Shown piece after piece: positions 6,150-13,374 of a stretch of DNA of 13,374 bases. The position numbers and the translations under genes were made by a program. The stretch comes from JADGQA01 sp964579855 (lineage in GTDB: Bacteria > Bacteroidota > Ignavibacteria > UBA10030): the NCBI GenBank assembly GCA_964579855.1, contig CAZOIM010000098.1, forward strand, positions 1 through 13,374, written 5' to 3'. Under the pieces are notes generated by a model. It saw only the letters and a list, made by a program, of their open reading frames with translations. It was not told where the DNA came from and made no database searches. The first letter of the stretch is position 1, and each line of letters opens with the position of its first letter.

Positions 6150-9100
6150 TCAAAGTTTGCTCATTCTTTCGAGACGCTTGCGTGCTTCCGATGCGGTCTC
6201 CGTCTCCTTTTTGAATTTCAGGGCATCGTCGAAGGCGGATTTGGCACGAATCGGATCCTGAATCGCAATGTATGCATCGCCCAATGCCACGTAGGATTTC
6301 GCAACCCATCGGTCATACGTCGGAAACACATACTTTACTTTCATCAGAGCCGTTATCGCAGTTTTCCAGTCCTTTGCACCTGAGAACGCAAGGCCCAGCA
6401 AGTACTGTGCTTCTGCGCCAAATTCGTCCGTCCTCGATGTCGCCATTTCTTGAGCCCTGACTTGCGCGGATTGGTAATTTCGGTCCGCCAAGTCAATTCT
6501 TATGAGACCGAGTCTTCCCTTGACGGCGCCGATGGTGGCAGGAAACTGTGAAATCACCGACTCGAATTCATCCTTCGCGTCAGCGAGGTTCCCGTTCTCG
6601 ATATAAAGATTTCCCATTTGATAAAGCGCGTCCGGATATATTTCCGAATCTTTGAATTCTTTCACGATCCTTGAGAGATCAGCGAAAGCTTTGTCGTAGA
6701 GTTTTTGTTCTGAATAGATTTCTGCGGCTTCATCCAGTGAACGAGAGACAATCGCCGGAGGTGCGCTTGAAGTGTGCACGATATTCTCGAGTGTTGACAC
6801 GGCCTCATTCAATTTGTCTTGCGCTCTGAGACATTTGGCGACCCAATACTGTGCCGTCGTCAAATTCTTTGATTTCGGAAAATTCCGGGCCAATTGCCGG
6901 TACTGCTCCTCTGCCCCTGCATAGTCCCCTTGTCCGAACAACATGTCTGCTTTCTTCAGGAGAAGATCTTCCCCTATTGTTGATCCGGGATTCGCCCTGA
7001 CATAACTATCAATGACTCGTCCGGCTTCCTTTTGCTTTCCCTGTGCTGCCAAACAGTATTGCTCGCCATTTAGAGCGTCTGCGACGTAACTGCTTTTGGG
7101 ATAACGGGATATGAGCTGACGATATGCCTCGATCGCCGCAGGGTACTGTTTCAAGTTGTAGTATGAGTCGCCCGTGCTGTAGAGCGCCCGCGGAATGAGT
7201 TCACTGCTTGGATAAGTTTCGATGAGTTTCTGAAATTCTCCGATCGCATCAGTGAATTCCTTTCGTTGGAAATTGATCCAGCCGATGGCGTATTGAGCAT
7301 CATCTGCAAGATTTGAACTGGGGTAGGTTTTGATGAGCGCTTCAAACTGTTTGTATGCCTCGCTGTAGTTTTCCTGGCGGAAGAGGGCCTGACCGAGCTG
7401 GTAATTCGCATAATCAACACCGCTGTTCGTCGGGAACAACCGTATGACAACACGGTATGAACCTTCAGCCCTCGTGTAATCCTTTAGCTCAAAATAGGCA
7501 TCTCCAATTCTCAGTCGAGCATCAAATGCCATCGGCCCATTAGGATAGGAAGCGATGAGTTGTTCAAATCCTTCGATTGCTTTCTGATACTTCCCTGCTT
7601 TGAAGCACGACCAGCCAATGCCATACATCGCCTCCTGTCGCTTTTCAGTACTGCGGTAGGCAATGGTTCGTTGGTATTCCTCCAATGAATGTTCATAGTC
7701 ACCAAGCGCATAATCAGCCTCGGCCACCCAGAACTGGGCATCCGCAGCCTTTGGATGTTCGGGATATGTCTTGACAAAGTTTGAGAATCGTACGGCGGCT
7801 TCTTTCAGCATCTTCATCTTAAACAAGCACCATGCCGCCTGGTAGCTTGAGTTGAGCTTCACATTGAATCCTGCATTCGGGCTTGCCACTGCCTTTTCAT
7901 ACCAGTCGCGCGCTTCCTTAAAATTCATTGTGACCAGCAGACATTCGCCAACCATCATGTACGAATCTGGCAAAACATCGCTCCGAGGGAAGTCTGCTGC
8001 AACGCGCAAAAAGTCCTTCTTTGCGTCATCGACTTTTTTATCCTCGTAGGCCATCACGCCCAGATCAAACAGTGCATTGTCGGTGTATTCTCCGCTTGGA
8101 TCCCGAGTAATCAAATCATTCAAAGTAGACACCGCTGAGGCACGCTTTCCGCCGAGTTTCTGTGCAACCGATCGACGATACAGGGATGCAGAGGCAAGCA
8201 CGTCCGAATCCAGCGTGTCAAGGGCAAATGTTTGTGCGGCCTCTGTGTACTTCTTCTGTTTCAGGTACGTCCAACCGAGCGCATAGACAACATCACGCTT
8301 CAACTTGTGATTCGAATGCTCATTGAGAAATGTTTCGTAGCTCTTCTGTGCATCGGATATGTCGTCGAGCCGATTGTAGGCCTCTGCAATGAGGTAATCT
8401 GCTTGTCCTCGCTCGTCATCCTGGGCGATGGTTGTGCGAGATTGAGAAAGCACCTCAATCGCCTTTCTGTAATCTTTGGAATAGAAGAGACATTCACCTA
8501 TTCGAACTTTGGCAGATGGCGCTAGACTGCTTTCTGGAAATTCTTTCAAAAACCTTCCATACCACTCCGTTGCTCTGGCAAAATCTTCCTTTTTTTGATA
8601 CGTCCAGCCGATCGAATACAGTGCGTAGTCTCTCAGTCTGTTCTTGGGGTAATTCTCGTATGCTACCGTGTAGTACTTGATGGCATTGTCGAATTCTGAA
8701 AGCTGGAGTTGTCCTTCACCAATCCAATATGCGGCTTCTCCTGCAAGATCATTGTTGCCAAACTGATCAAGCACAGTCTTGTAGGCAGCAATTGCTTCCG
8801 TTGGCTTTTTCAGTTTCAGATAGGAGTCCCCAAGGCGGAGTTGTGCGTCCGGAATGAATTTCGATTGGGGATAGAGCTTGACAAACTGCAGGAAGCCTTG
8901 AACTGCCGAATCAAATCTTCCCTGATAGTAACGGCATTCGTTTTGAAGAAAAAGAGCATTGATGCGCCTTGCACTTTCGGGGTATTGTTTCAGAAATTTT
9001 CCGAATTGCTCTTCAGCTAATTGATAGACACCATCTTTATAAAGTCCAAGAGCGAAAGCGTAATCCTGCTCTTCCGCGATGATGGGAGTCCGATCGACAG

Positions 9101-9206
9101 GATTTGTTTGAGCGCAGACGGGTGACACGGGAAGGCACAAAACCGCACACAAGCAGAGGAAAAAACGGAGCAAGAGAAAACTGCGATTTCTTTTGATTTT
9201 TGACAA
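6150..9206 (-). CDS. Very long secreted tetratricopeptide-repeat protein
   Basis: A 1018-residue protein that appears to be almost entirely TPR units after a signal peptide. Basic residues (SKIKRNR) and a hydrophobic core (10-27) lead to a VCA|Q signal peptidase I site at about 32/33. I see roughly 25 repeats of about 36 residues in the YbgF/BamD-like style, with recurring phrases such as FLKQYPES, AAYWIGEGQL, ALYSIGWTYQ, DAQYAIGWINFQ and LIETYPSSE. TPR arrays are protein-protein scaffolds. The predicted site is the periplasm, possibly at the inner face of the outer membrane. No clear lipobox is present. The start is TTG at 9206: an in-frame TAG pair lies further upstream with no ATG or GTG between, and no ATG follows before the signal peptide ends. 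The gene heads the four-gene set and is preceded by a promoter-like element. The array itself gives no enzymatic activity. Confidence 0.9.
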   Translation of the reverse strand: MSKIKRNRSFLLLRFFLCLCAVLCLPVSPVCAQTNPVDRTPIIAEEQDYAFALGLYKDGVYQLAEEQFGKFLKQYPESARRINALFLQNECRYYQGRFDSAVQGFLQFVKLYPQSKFIPDAQLRLGDSYLKLKKPTEAIAAYKTVLDQFGNNDLAGEAAYWIGEGQLQLSEFDNAIKYYTVAYENYPKNRLRDYALYSIGWTYQKKEDFARATEWYGRFLKEFPESSLAPSAKVRIGECLFYSKDYRKAIEVLSQSRTTIAQDDERGQADYLIAEAYNRLDDISDAQKSYETFLNEHSNHKLKRDVVYALGWTYLKQKKYTEAAQTFALDTLDSDVLASASLYRRSVAQKLGGKRASAVSTLNDLITRDPSGEYTDNALFDLGVMAYEDKKVDDAKKDFLRVAADFPRSDVLPDSYMMVGECLLVTMNFKEARDWYEKAVASPNAGFNVKLNSSYQAAWCLFKMKMLKEAAVRFSNFVKTYPEHPKAADAQFWVAEADYALGDYEHSLEEYQRTIAYRSTEKRQEAMYGIGWSCFKAGKYQKAIEGFEQLIASYPNGPMAFDARLRIGDAYFELKDYTRAEGSYRVVIRLFPTNSGVDYANYQLGQALFRQENYSEAYKQFEALIKTYPSSNLADDAQYAIGWINFQRKEFTDAIGEFQKLIETYPSSELIPRALYSTGDSYYNLKQYPAAIEAYRQLISRYPKSSYVADALNGEQYCLAAQGKQKEAGRVIDSYVRANPGSTIGEDLLLKKADMLFGQGDYAGAEEQYRQLARNFPKSKNLTTAQYWVAKCLRAQDKLNEAVSTLENIVHTSSAPPAIVSRSLDEAAEIYSEQKLYDKAFADLSRIVKEFKDSEIYPDALYQMGNLYIENGNLADAKDEFESVISQFPATIGAVKGRLGLIRIDLADRNYQSAQVRAQEMATSRTDEFGAEAQYLLGLAFSGAKDWKTAITALMKVKYVFPTYDRWVAKSYVALGDAYIAIQDPIRAKSAFDDALKFKKETETASEARKRLERMSKL

Positions 9207-9285
9207 TTCGATTCTCAGCCTTTGAGTCTCTGTCTGTATGCAAAAGAGCTTAAAGTAGTACCTTAGACAAATCTACTAACACGTT

Positions 9286-9314
9286 AAGTTAATGGAATCC
9301 TTGTCAGAAGTCAA
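9286..9314 (-). promoter_or_regulatory. Promoter-like element upstream of the TPR-barrel-SPOR-TonB set
   Basis: On the - strand TTGACT (9314-9309) is followed after 17 bases by TAACTT (9291-9286). This fits a sigma-70 -35 box with a weak -10. It fits better the Bacteroidota pattern of TTG, then about 20 bases, then TAnnTT. It lies about 80 bases before the TTG start of the TPR gene inside the only sizeable non-coding gap (9207-9408). Transcription would start near 9280. Based on motif reading only. Confidence 0.5.
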
Positions 9315-9408
9315 GAAAGCTCAAAGCCGGCGAAATTGGGGTAAATTAAGGGTGTTGATTGCTATAGCGGAATGCCAGTGAGGGGGAGTTACGCAGTTAT
9401 GCTGCTTT

Positions 9409-10866
9409 TTAAGTAGCGGTTTTGTCTACGAATGTCCGGCAGTATTCCAGAAATCGATAGAGGTCGGAAAAGTTTGAAGCAATTCCGAGCGAAACACGAA
9501 CGGCTCCAGCTGTCTTGCCTTTGGAAGCAATGATGCATTGTTCAAAGGAAGCCCGTTCTTCATTCTCGAAGCAGTCGCTCATATCGGACTTCGTCAAACC
9601 GAAAGCAATTTCTCCGGCCCCCGGATTGCAGAAACATCCAGTACGAAGAGAAATATTGAACCTCCCGGCCGACTCTTCGATCTCATGAAAATTGAAAACC
9701 TTGCCTGTTGGATCGTGAAAGTTCATCGCGATTGTGCCTCCACGCATTTTGGTATCGTGCGGTCCGTAGACCTCGACCACTGGAGTCCCATTTTTGTGTC
9801 GAATAGCAGTGAGATTTTCCAGCAGCCACGCAGAAAGGGAGACAACGCGTTCGTGGATCTTGTCGATTCCGGCCTCGCTGAGAAATTTAAGTCCGATTGC
9901 AACCGCCGGGAGATTCAGATAATTGATTGTACCATCTTCAAATCCTGTTTCCCCATCCGCGAGGTAATAGCTGTCCCCTTGTACTGAAACCACTTTAATG
10001 GTTCCGCCGGAAAACCACGGGCGATGCAATTTCTTAAGCGCCAATTTCCGGGCTATGAGGCACCCCACACCTGTTGGATATCCAAACATTTTATAGAACG
10101 AAAGTGGGACAAAGTCCGGATGCCAAGTGCTGAGATCAAGGCGGTTTGAGGGGACGAAAGCGGCCGCGTCGACCAGAACATCCCAGCCTAATGACTGAGC
10201 CCTCTGGATCCACTCAAGCGGATGCTGAACGCCGGAAAAATTTGATTGAGCGGGGAACACAAAAAGATTATGCCCCTTGGTCGGTTTTTCCAAATGCTGT
10301 TTCAACGTTTCCGCATTGATCCGTAGTTCGGGCGCGTCAACCGGAACGTACGTGATACTTGCACCTTTGGATCGAGCAAATTCTCGGATCCCGTTCGCGG
10401 CGTTGTGATTGTCAAACGTGAGGAGATAGCGGGAATCGGCGCTAAACGGATACGACTCGCCGACGAGCTTTAAGGCCCCACTGGCGTTTTGCGTGAAAAT
10501 GACGACGTATTCCTGGGGCGAGGCATTGAAGTACTTCAAAACGCTCTCTCGCGCCTGCTGATCCAATCGTGTTATCGCAAGCGAGGATGGATTATTGGAA
10601 TGCGGATTACCGAATATTCCGTGCTTCAGAATGTCCAAATGCTGATCGAGCTGGGAACTCGCATAGAGGCCGCCGCCTGTGTAGTCAAGATATACGTGTC
10701 CGGATTCGTCGAGTCGCGAGAATTCCCTGGTACGTAACATATCCAGGCTTTGCGTGTCTCCATACAGCGGATGCGCCAGCTTGAATTCACGAAACGCCTG
10801 ATCGCTCTGGGAAGAATCGCGATTACGGAGTTTTGAAGGTACTATCGCTGGATCGTTCAGTGCCAT
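9409..10866 (-). CDS. Class V aminotransferase-fold PLP protein, molybdenum-cofactor-sulfurase-like
   Basis: PLP enzyme of fold type I, 485 residues from the ATG at 10866. A TTG two codons upstream is also possible, and the ribosome site is weak. In 485-residue numbering: LDYTGGGLYASS at about 60-71, GNPHSNNPSS at about 86-95, the PLP-binding VDAAAFV with Asp233, the Schiff-base lysine Lys259 in SFYKMFGYPTGVG, FEDGT (309-313), and RTGCFCNPGAGE (408-419) with Cys411 and Cys413. The last motif is typical of the N-terminal, NifS-like domain of eukaryotic Mo-cofactor sulfurases (MOCOS/ABA3), where a cysteine carries persulfide. The C-terminal MOSC domain of those proteins is absent. It could therefore be a cysteine desulfurase or lyase supplying sulfur, or an uncharacterised aminotransferase. 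It is 105 bp downstream of the VPS10-like gene on the same strand. No molybdoenzyme gene is nearby. The fold is certain and the substrate is not. Confidence 0.87.
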   Translation of the reverse strand: MALNDPAIVPSKLRNRDSSQSDQAFREFKLAHPLYGDTQSLDMLRTREFSRLDESGHVYLDYTGGGLYASSQLDQHLDILKHGIFGNPHSNNPSSLAITRLDQQARESVLKYFNASPQEYVVIFTQNASGALKLVGESYPFSADSRYLLTFDNHNAANGIREFARSKGASITYVPVDAPELRINAETLKQHLEKPTKGHNLFVFPAQSNFSGVQHPLEWIQRAQSLGWDVLVDAAAFVPSNRLDLSTWHPDFVPLSFYKMFGYPTGVGCLIARKLALKKLHRPWFSGGTIKVVSVQGDSYYLADGETGFEDGTINYLNLPAVAIGLKFLSEAGIDKIHERVVSLSAWLLENLTAIRHKNGTPVVEVYGPHDTKMRGGTIAMNFHDPTGKVFNFHEIEESAGRFNISLRTGCFCNPGAGEIAFGLTKSDMSDCFENEERASFEQCIIASKGKTAGAVRVSLGIASNFSDLYRFLEYCRTFVDKTAT

Positions 10867-10892
10867 TACCAACTCATATTAATCTGTATAAC

Positions 10893-10941
10893 ACCGAGGC
10901 AAATTGCCAAAATGTGCCTTGGTATTCTAACGCAATTTGCC
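10893..10941. repeat. Overlapping inverted repeats in the gap before the aminotransferase gene
   Basis: Two alternative pairings share one arm. ACCGAGGCA (10893-10901) pairs with TGCCTTGGT (10915-10923) over 9 bp with one G-T, around a 13-base loop. GGCAAATTGC (10898-10907) pairs perfectly over 10 bp with GCAATTTGCC (10932-10941). GGCAAATTGCC is also close to self-palindromic. No U-run follows on the - strand. It could be an operator, an mRNA switch or a weak terminator of the upstream gene. The structure is visible in the sequence, but the role is unknown. Confidence 0.45.
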
Positions 10942-10971
10942 ACGAAAGTCCACCCGAACTTTGACGCCTCC

Positions 10972-13374
10972 TTATTTGTTCGGCTCTATTGGCTTGAGAA
11001 TTACCGCCGGAACATTCTCAGCCTTGACAAGACTATTGAAACCGGGAAGATCGGTGTCAACTATTTGCTTGTACTTCGCAAGCTGCGCGTCGATTTTTCC
11101 GGACAATTCATTGTACAAATCGTAGGATTGCTTCGTCGGTTTCGTGTCTGCGCTCTCGACCGTACTCCCAACACCGGCTAGTTTGTCGTTGAGTTTGATG
11201 GGAAAGTTCAAAGGATCCTCGCTGCTCTTGCTCTTCACCTGGATGAGTTCATTCTCGACGGCCGTGAGTTTCTGGTTCATCTTCTTTGCCGCTCCGGCAA
11301 TGGTATCTTTTGCTGAAAACTTATCGAGTTTTTTCACAAACTCATCCGTCTGTTGCCGGATCTCCCTAATTGTATTCACTGCGACGTCCAGATCCGAGAG
11401 CTTGTCCCGGATCTTCATAAGCAGGTCCAGTTGCTCTTTGAAGTCTTCAGGTGAGGTAGTGAGTCTAGGATCTTTCCTGACCTCAAATGGCTCAGTCCAT
11501 GTCCTGCCATCAATCTCCAGTTTCACCTGATACCTTGCGGGTACCACGACGGGTCCTTCAATCCCTCCCGACCACAATACTGCACCCGGAACGTCTGTCG
11601 CATCTGGATACCTCATATTCCAAACAAACCTGTTCAATCCTGAATCGGCAGGAGCTTTCGGAGGGCCCCCTCGACGTGAAGCAGCCTCTTCACCACCGCT
11701 TCCAGTTTCCTTCTTCTCTTCTTTGGAGGTGAATGTTTTAACCAGATTGCCTTTTTCGTCGAGAAATTCAAGTTTGACATCCCCCTTTGGCTTGCGGGAA
11801 AGATTATAGTAGACAACGACCCCGTTAGGCGGATTTTTTCCGACAGAAAGGCCCGGACGACTGAAACTCCCCCCCTGCATTCGATATGCATCTCCAGGTT
11901 TGTAGAGATGAACTTCTTGCTTGGCAATCTCATCACTCATCTGATAAAGCAAATTCAGGTCGTTGAGAATCCAGAATGAGCGTCCGTGTGTGGCGGCGAC
12001 AAGTTCATTGTCCCTTGCTTGAATGGCCAGATCGTGAATCGGCACGACGGGAAGATTCAGCTGCAGGCTCTGCCAGTTGTTACCGTCATCGAACGAAATG
12101 AATATCCCTCGTTCCGTGCCTGCATAGAGCATTCCTTTTCGATGCGGATCTTCGCGTATCACATGCGTAAACTCGTTTTCCGGAATGCCCTTCACAATCT
12201 TTTTCCACGTCTTTCCAAAGTCGGACGTCTTGTATAACAACGGTCTGAAATCATCGAGACGGTATCGCTGCGCAGCGACGTATGCCGTCGCTGAATCGTG
12301 AGGCGAGGGATCAATTATACTAACAGTGGACCATTCAGGCAAATCTCTTGGGGTGACATTTTGCCACGTTGTGCCGCCATCCCGAGAGAGTTGCACCAAT
12401 CCATCATCCGATCCCGACCACAAGACTCCTCTTTGGACCGGGGATTCTGCAAAAGAGAAAATCGTGCAATAGTATTCTACACTGGTATTATCCTTCGTGA
12501 TTGGACCACCGGAAGGGCCTTGCTTTGACTTGTCGTTTCTCGTGAGATCTGGACTGATGACATTCCAACTCATCCCCTCATTTGTCGATTTGAATACCAC
12601 ATTGGCCGCCGCGTAAATGGTTTTTGAATCGTACGGCGATAGGACAATTGGGAATGTCCACTGGAAACGGTACCGTAGCGAGTCAGCGCCATATCCCATT
12701 GGGTTATCAGGCCAAGGCGACACATCTTGTTCCTGGTGCGTCGAGTGGTCGTAACGTGTAATCAGTCCGCCATAGTTACCGGCATATACGATATTCGGAT
12801 TATCCAAGTTTACCGCGATATAGCCGCTCTCACCGCCGCCAACATCGTTCCAATCCTGACGGGTTATGGCAAAGCCTGTCGTTCTGCTCGCGATACCAAC
12901 CGTGCTGTTGTCCTGTTGAGCACCATACATTCGATATGGGAATTGGTTATCGAGCACTACATGATAGAACTGGGCGGTAGGAATATCCTCATCTGTCCAC
13001 GTCCGGCCTCCATTCTCGCTGACTTCCGCTCCCCCATCGTTTCCTTCGATCATTCGTTCGGGGTTGTTGGGGTCGATCCATAAATCGTGGTTGTCACTAT
13101 GTGTGCCGGAGATATTCGAGAGGGTTTTTCCGCCGTCGACAGATTTGAAGAACTGGACATTGAGGATATAGACTGTCTCCGGATTCTTCGGGTCAGCATA
13201 GATGTGCGAGAAATACCATGCCCGCTGGCGTATCCGTTGCTCATTGTTGACTTTTCGCCAGTTCTTGCCTCCGTCATCGGAGAGAAAAAGTCCACCCTCT
13301 TCAGCCTCAACGCTTGCCCAGACGCGATCGGATTTAGCAGCTGACACCGCGATCCCGATCCTTCCTTTGATGCC
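10972..13374 (-). CDS. VPS10/sortilin-like Asp-box (BNR) beta-propeller exoprotein, 5' end cut by window edge
   Basis: The 800 C-terminal residues are present and the frame is open to the right edge (GIKGRIGIAVSAAKSDRVWA). The GTG at 13345-13347 is internal, not the start. At least seven Asp-box motifs of the S-x-D-x-G-x-T-W type are visible: SDDGGKNW, SVDGGKTL, SENGGRTW, STNEGMSW, SRDGGTTW, TSDFGKTW and SFDDGNNW, at about residues 32, 78, 119, 263, 330, 383 and 427 of the fragment. They build a large beta-propeller as in sortilin/VPS10 and sialidase-like proteins. The propeller closes with ATHGRSFWILND (about 460-471), then an Ig-like region (about 510-635) with NRFVWNMRYPDA and a helical, Lys/Glu-rich tail (about 640-775). 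Relatives are usually annotated as secreted glycosyl hydrolases and are around 1000 residues, so roughly 200-300 residues and any signal peptide are probably missing. Hydrolase activity is not shown by the sequence; Asp-boxes are structural. Confidence 0.88.
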   Translation of the reverse strand, partial: GIKGRIGIAVSAAKSDRVWASVEAEEGGLFLSDDGGKNWRKVNNEQRIRQRAWYFSHIYADPKNPETVYILNVQFFKSVDGGKTLSNISGTHSDNHDLWIDPNNPERMIEGNDGGAEVSENGGRTWTDEDIPTAQFYHVVLDNQFPYRMYGAQQDNSTVGIASRTTGFAITRQDWNDVGGGESGYIAVNLDNPNIVYAGNYGGLITRYDHSTHQEQDVSPWPDNPMGYGADSLRYRFQWTFPIVLSPYDSKTIYAAANVVFKSTNEGMSWNVISPDLTRNDKSKQGPSGGPITKDNTSVEYYCTIFSFAESPVQRGVLWSGSDDGLVQLSRDGGTTWQNVTPRDLPEWSTVSIIDPSPHDSATAYVAAQRYRLDDFRPLLYKTSDFGKTWKKIVKGIPENEFTHVIREDPHRKGMLYAGTERGIFISFDDGNNWQSLQLNLPVVPIHDLAIQARDNELVAATHGRSFWILNDLNLLYQMSDEIAKQEVHLYKPGDAYRMQGGSFSRPGLSVGKNPPNGVVVYYNLSRKPKGDVKLEFLDEKGNLVKTFTSKEEKKETGSGGEEAASRRGGPPKAPADSGLNRFVWNMRYPDATDVPGAVLWSGGIEGPVVVPARYQVKLEIDGRTWTEPFEVRKDPRLTTSPEDFKEQLDLLMKIRDKLSDLDVAVNTIREIRQQTDEFVKKLDKFSAKDTIAGAAKKMNQKLTAVENELIQVKSKSSEDPLNFPIKLNDKLAGVGSTVESADTKPTKQSYDLYNELSGKIDAQLAKYKQIVDTDLPGFNSLVKAENVPAVILKPIEPNK

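Noticed and set aside
6150..9206. Possible DNA-level tandem repeat or CRISPR-like array in the TPR gene
   Set aside because: The periodicity is in the protein only; the repeats differ too much at the base level and there are no constant spacers.
9392..9412. GCAG-TTATG-CTGC-TTTTT, a terminator-like shape on the + strand
   Set aside because: The stem is only 4 bp and no + strand gene reads into it; it does not have a U-run in the - strand direction that would serve the aminotransferase.
9538..9987. 149-codon + strand open frame opposite the aminotransferase
   Set aside because: It is a shadow of the conserved C-terminal region of the PLP enzyme.
10951..10974. TAAGGAGG overlapping the stop of the VPS10-like gene, possibly starting another small gene
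   Set aside because: The only nearby start is a GTG 13 bases on with eight codons before a stop; spacing and length are poor, so it is probably chance.

Overview
The window looks like a chromosomal segment from a Gram-negative member of the Bacteroidota/Chlorobiota/Ignavibacteriota (FCB) assemblage. This is inferred from the gene content: a VPS10/sortilin-like Asp-box exoprotein, a very long TPR periplasmic protein, a TonB-type transducer, a SPOR protein and an outer-membrane barrel. A promoter-like site also fits the Bacteroidota -33/-7 pattern. Several genes have clear Shine-Dalgarno sequences (for example AAGGAGG before the SPOR gene), which argues for a deep-branching lineage such as Ignavibacteriota rather than classical Bacteroidia. 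That placement is tentative. GC content appears mid-range, no gene looks broken, and I see no mobile element, tRNA, rRNA or CRISPR array.

Layout. The left 2.5 kb is on the + strand. It holds the 3' nearly complete end of a sedoheptulose-7-phosphate isomerase (gmhA, 1-579), a polyprenyl-phosphate sugar-1-phosphate transferase (712-2130) and a small unrecognised membrane protein (2175-2531). Together they suggest a surface polysaccharide or LPS locus that continues to the left. Everything from 2541 rightwards is on the - strand and converges on the glycan genes with 9 bp between the facing stop codons.

The - strand genes in transcription order are: a VPS10/BNR Asp-box exoprotein cut by the right edge (13374-10972); a class V aminotransferase-fold protein resembling the molybdenum cofactor sulfurase N-terminal domain (10866-9409); then, after a 202-bp gap with a promoter-like element, a compact four-gene set. 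That set is a 1018-residue secreted TPR protein (9206-6150), an outer-membrane beta-barrel that ends like a TonB-dependent receptor but has no plug domain (6109-4331), an inner-membrane SPOR protein (4268-3603) and a TonB-like transducer with a glycine-rich linker (3533-2541).

The four-gene set is the most interesting part. Its products would sit in the periplasm, outer membrane, inner membrane/peptidoglycan and inner membrane/periplasm respectively, so they could form a trans-envelope assembly. The mix resembles in kind the TPR + barrel + TonB-domain parts of myxobacterial Glt-type envelope machines. No ExbB/TolQ or ExbD/TolR motor is present here, and the function is unknown. No stretch longer than about 200 bases lacks a gene.
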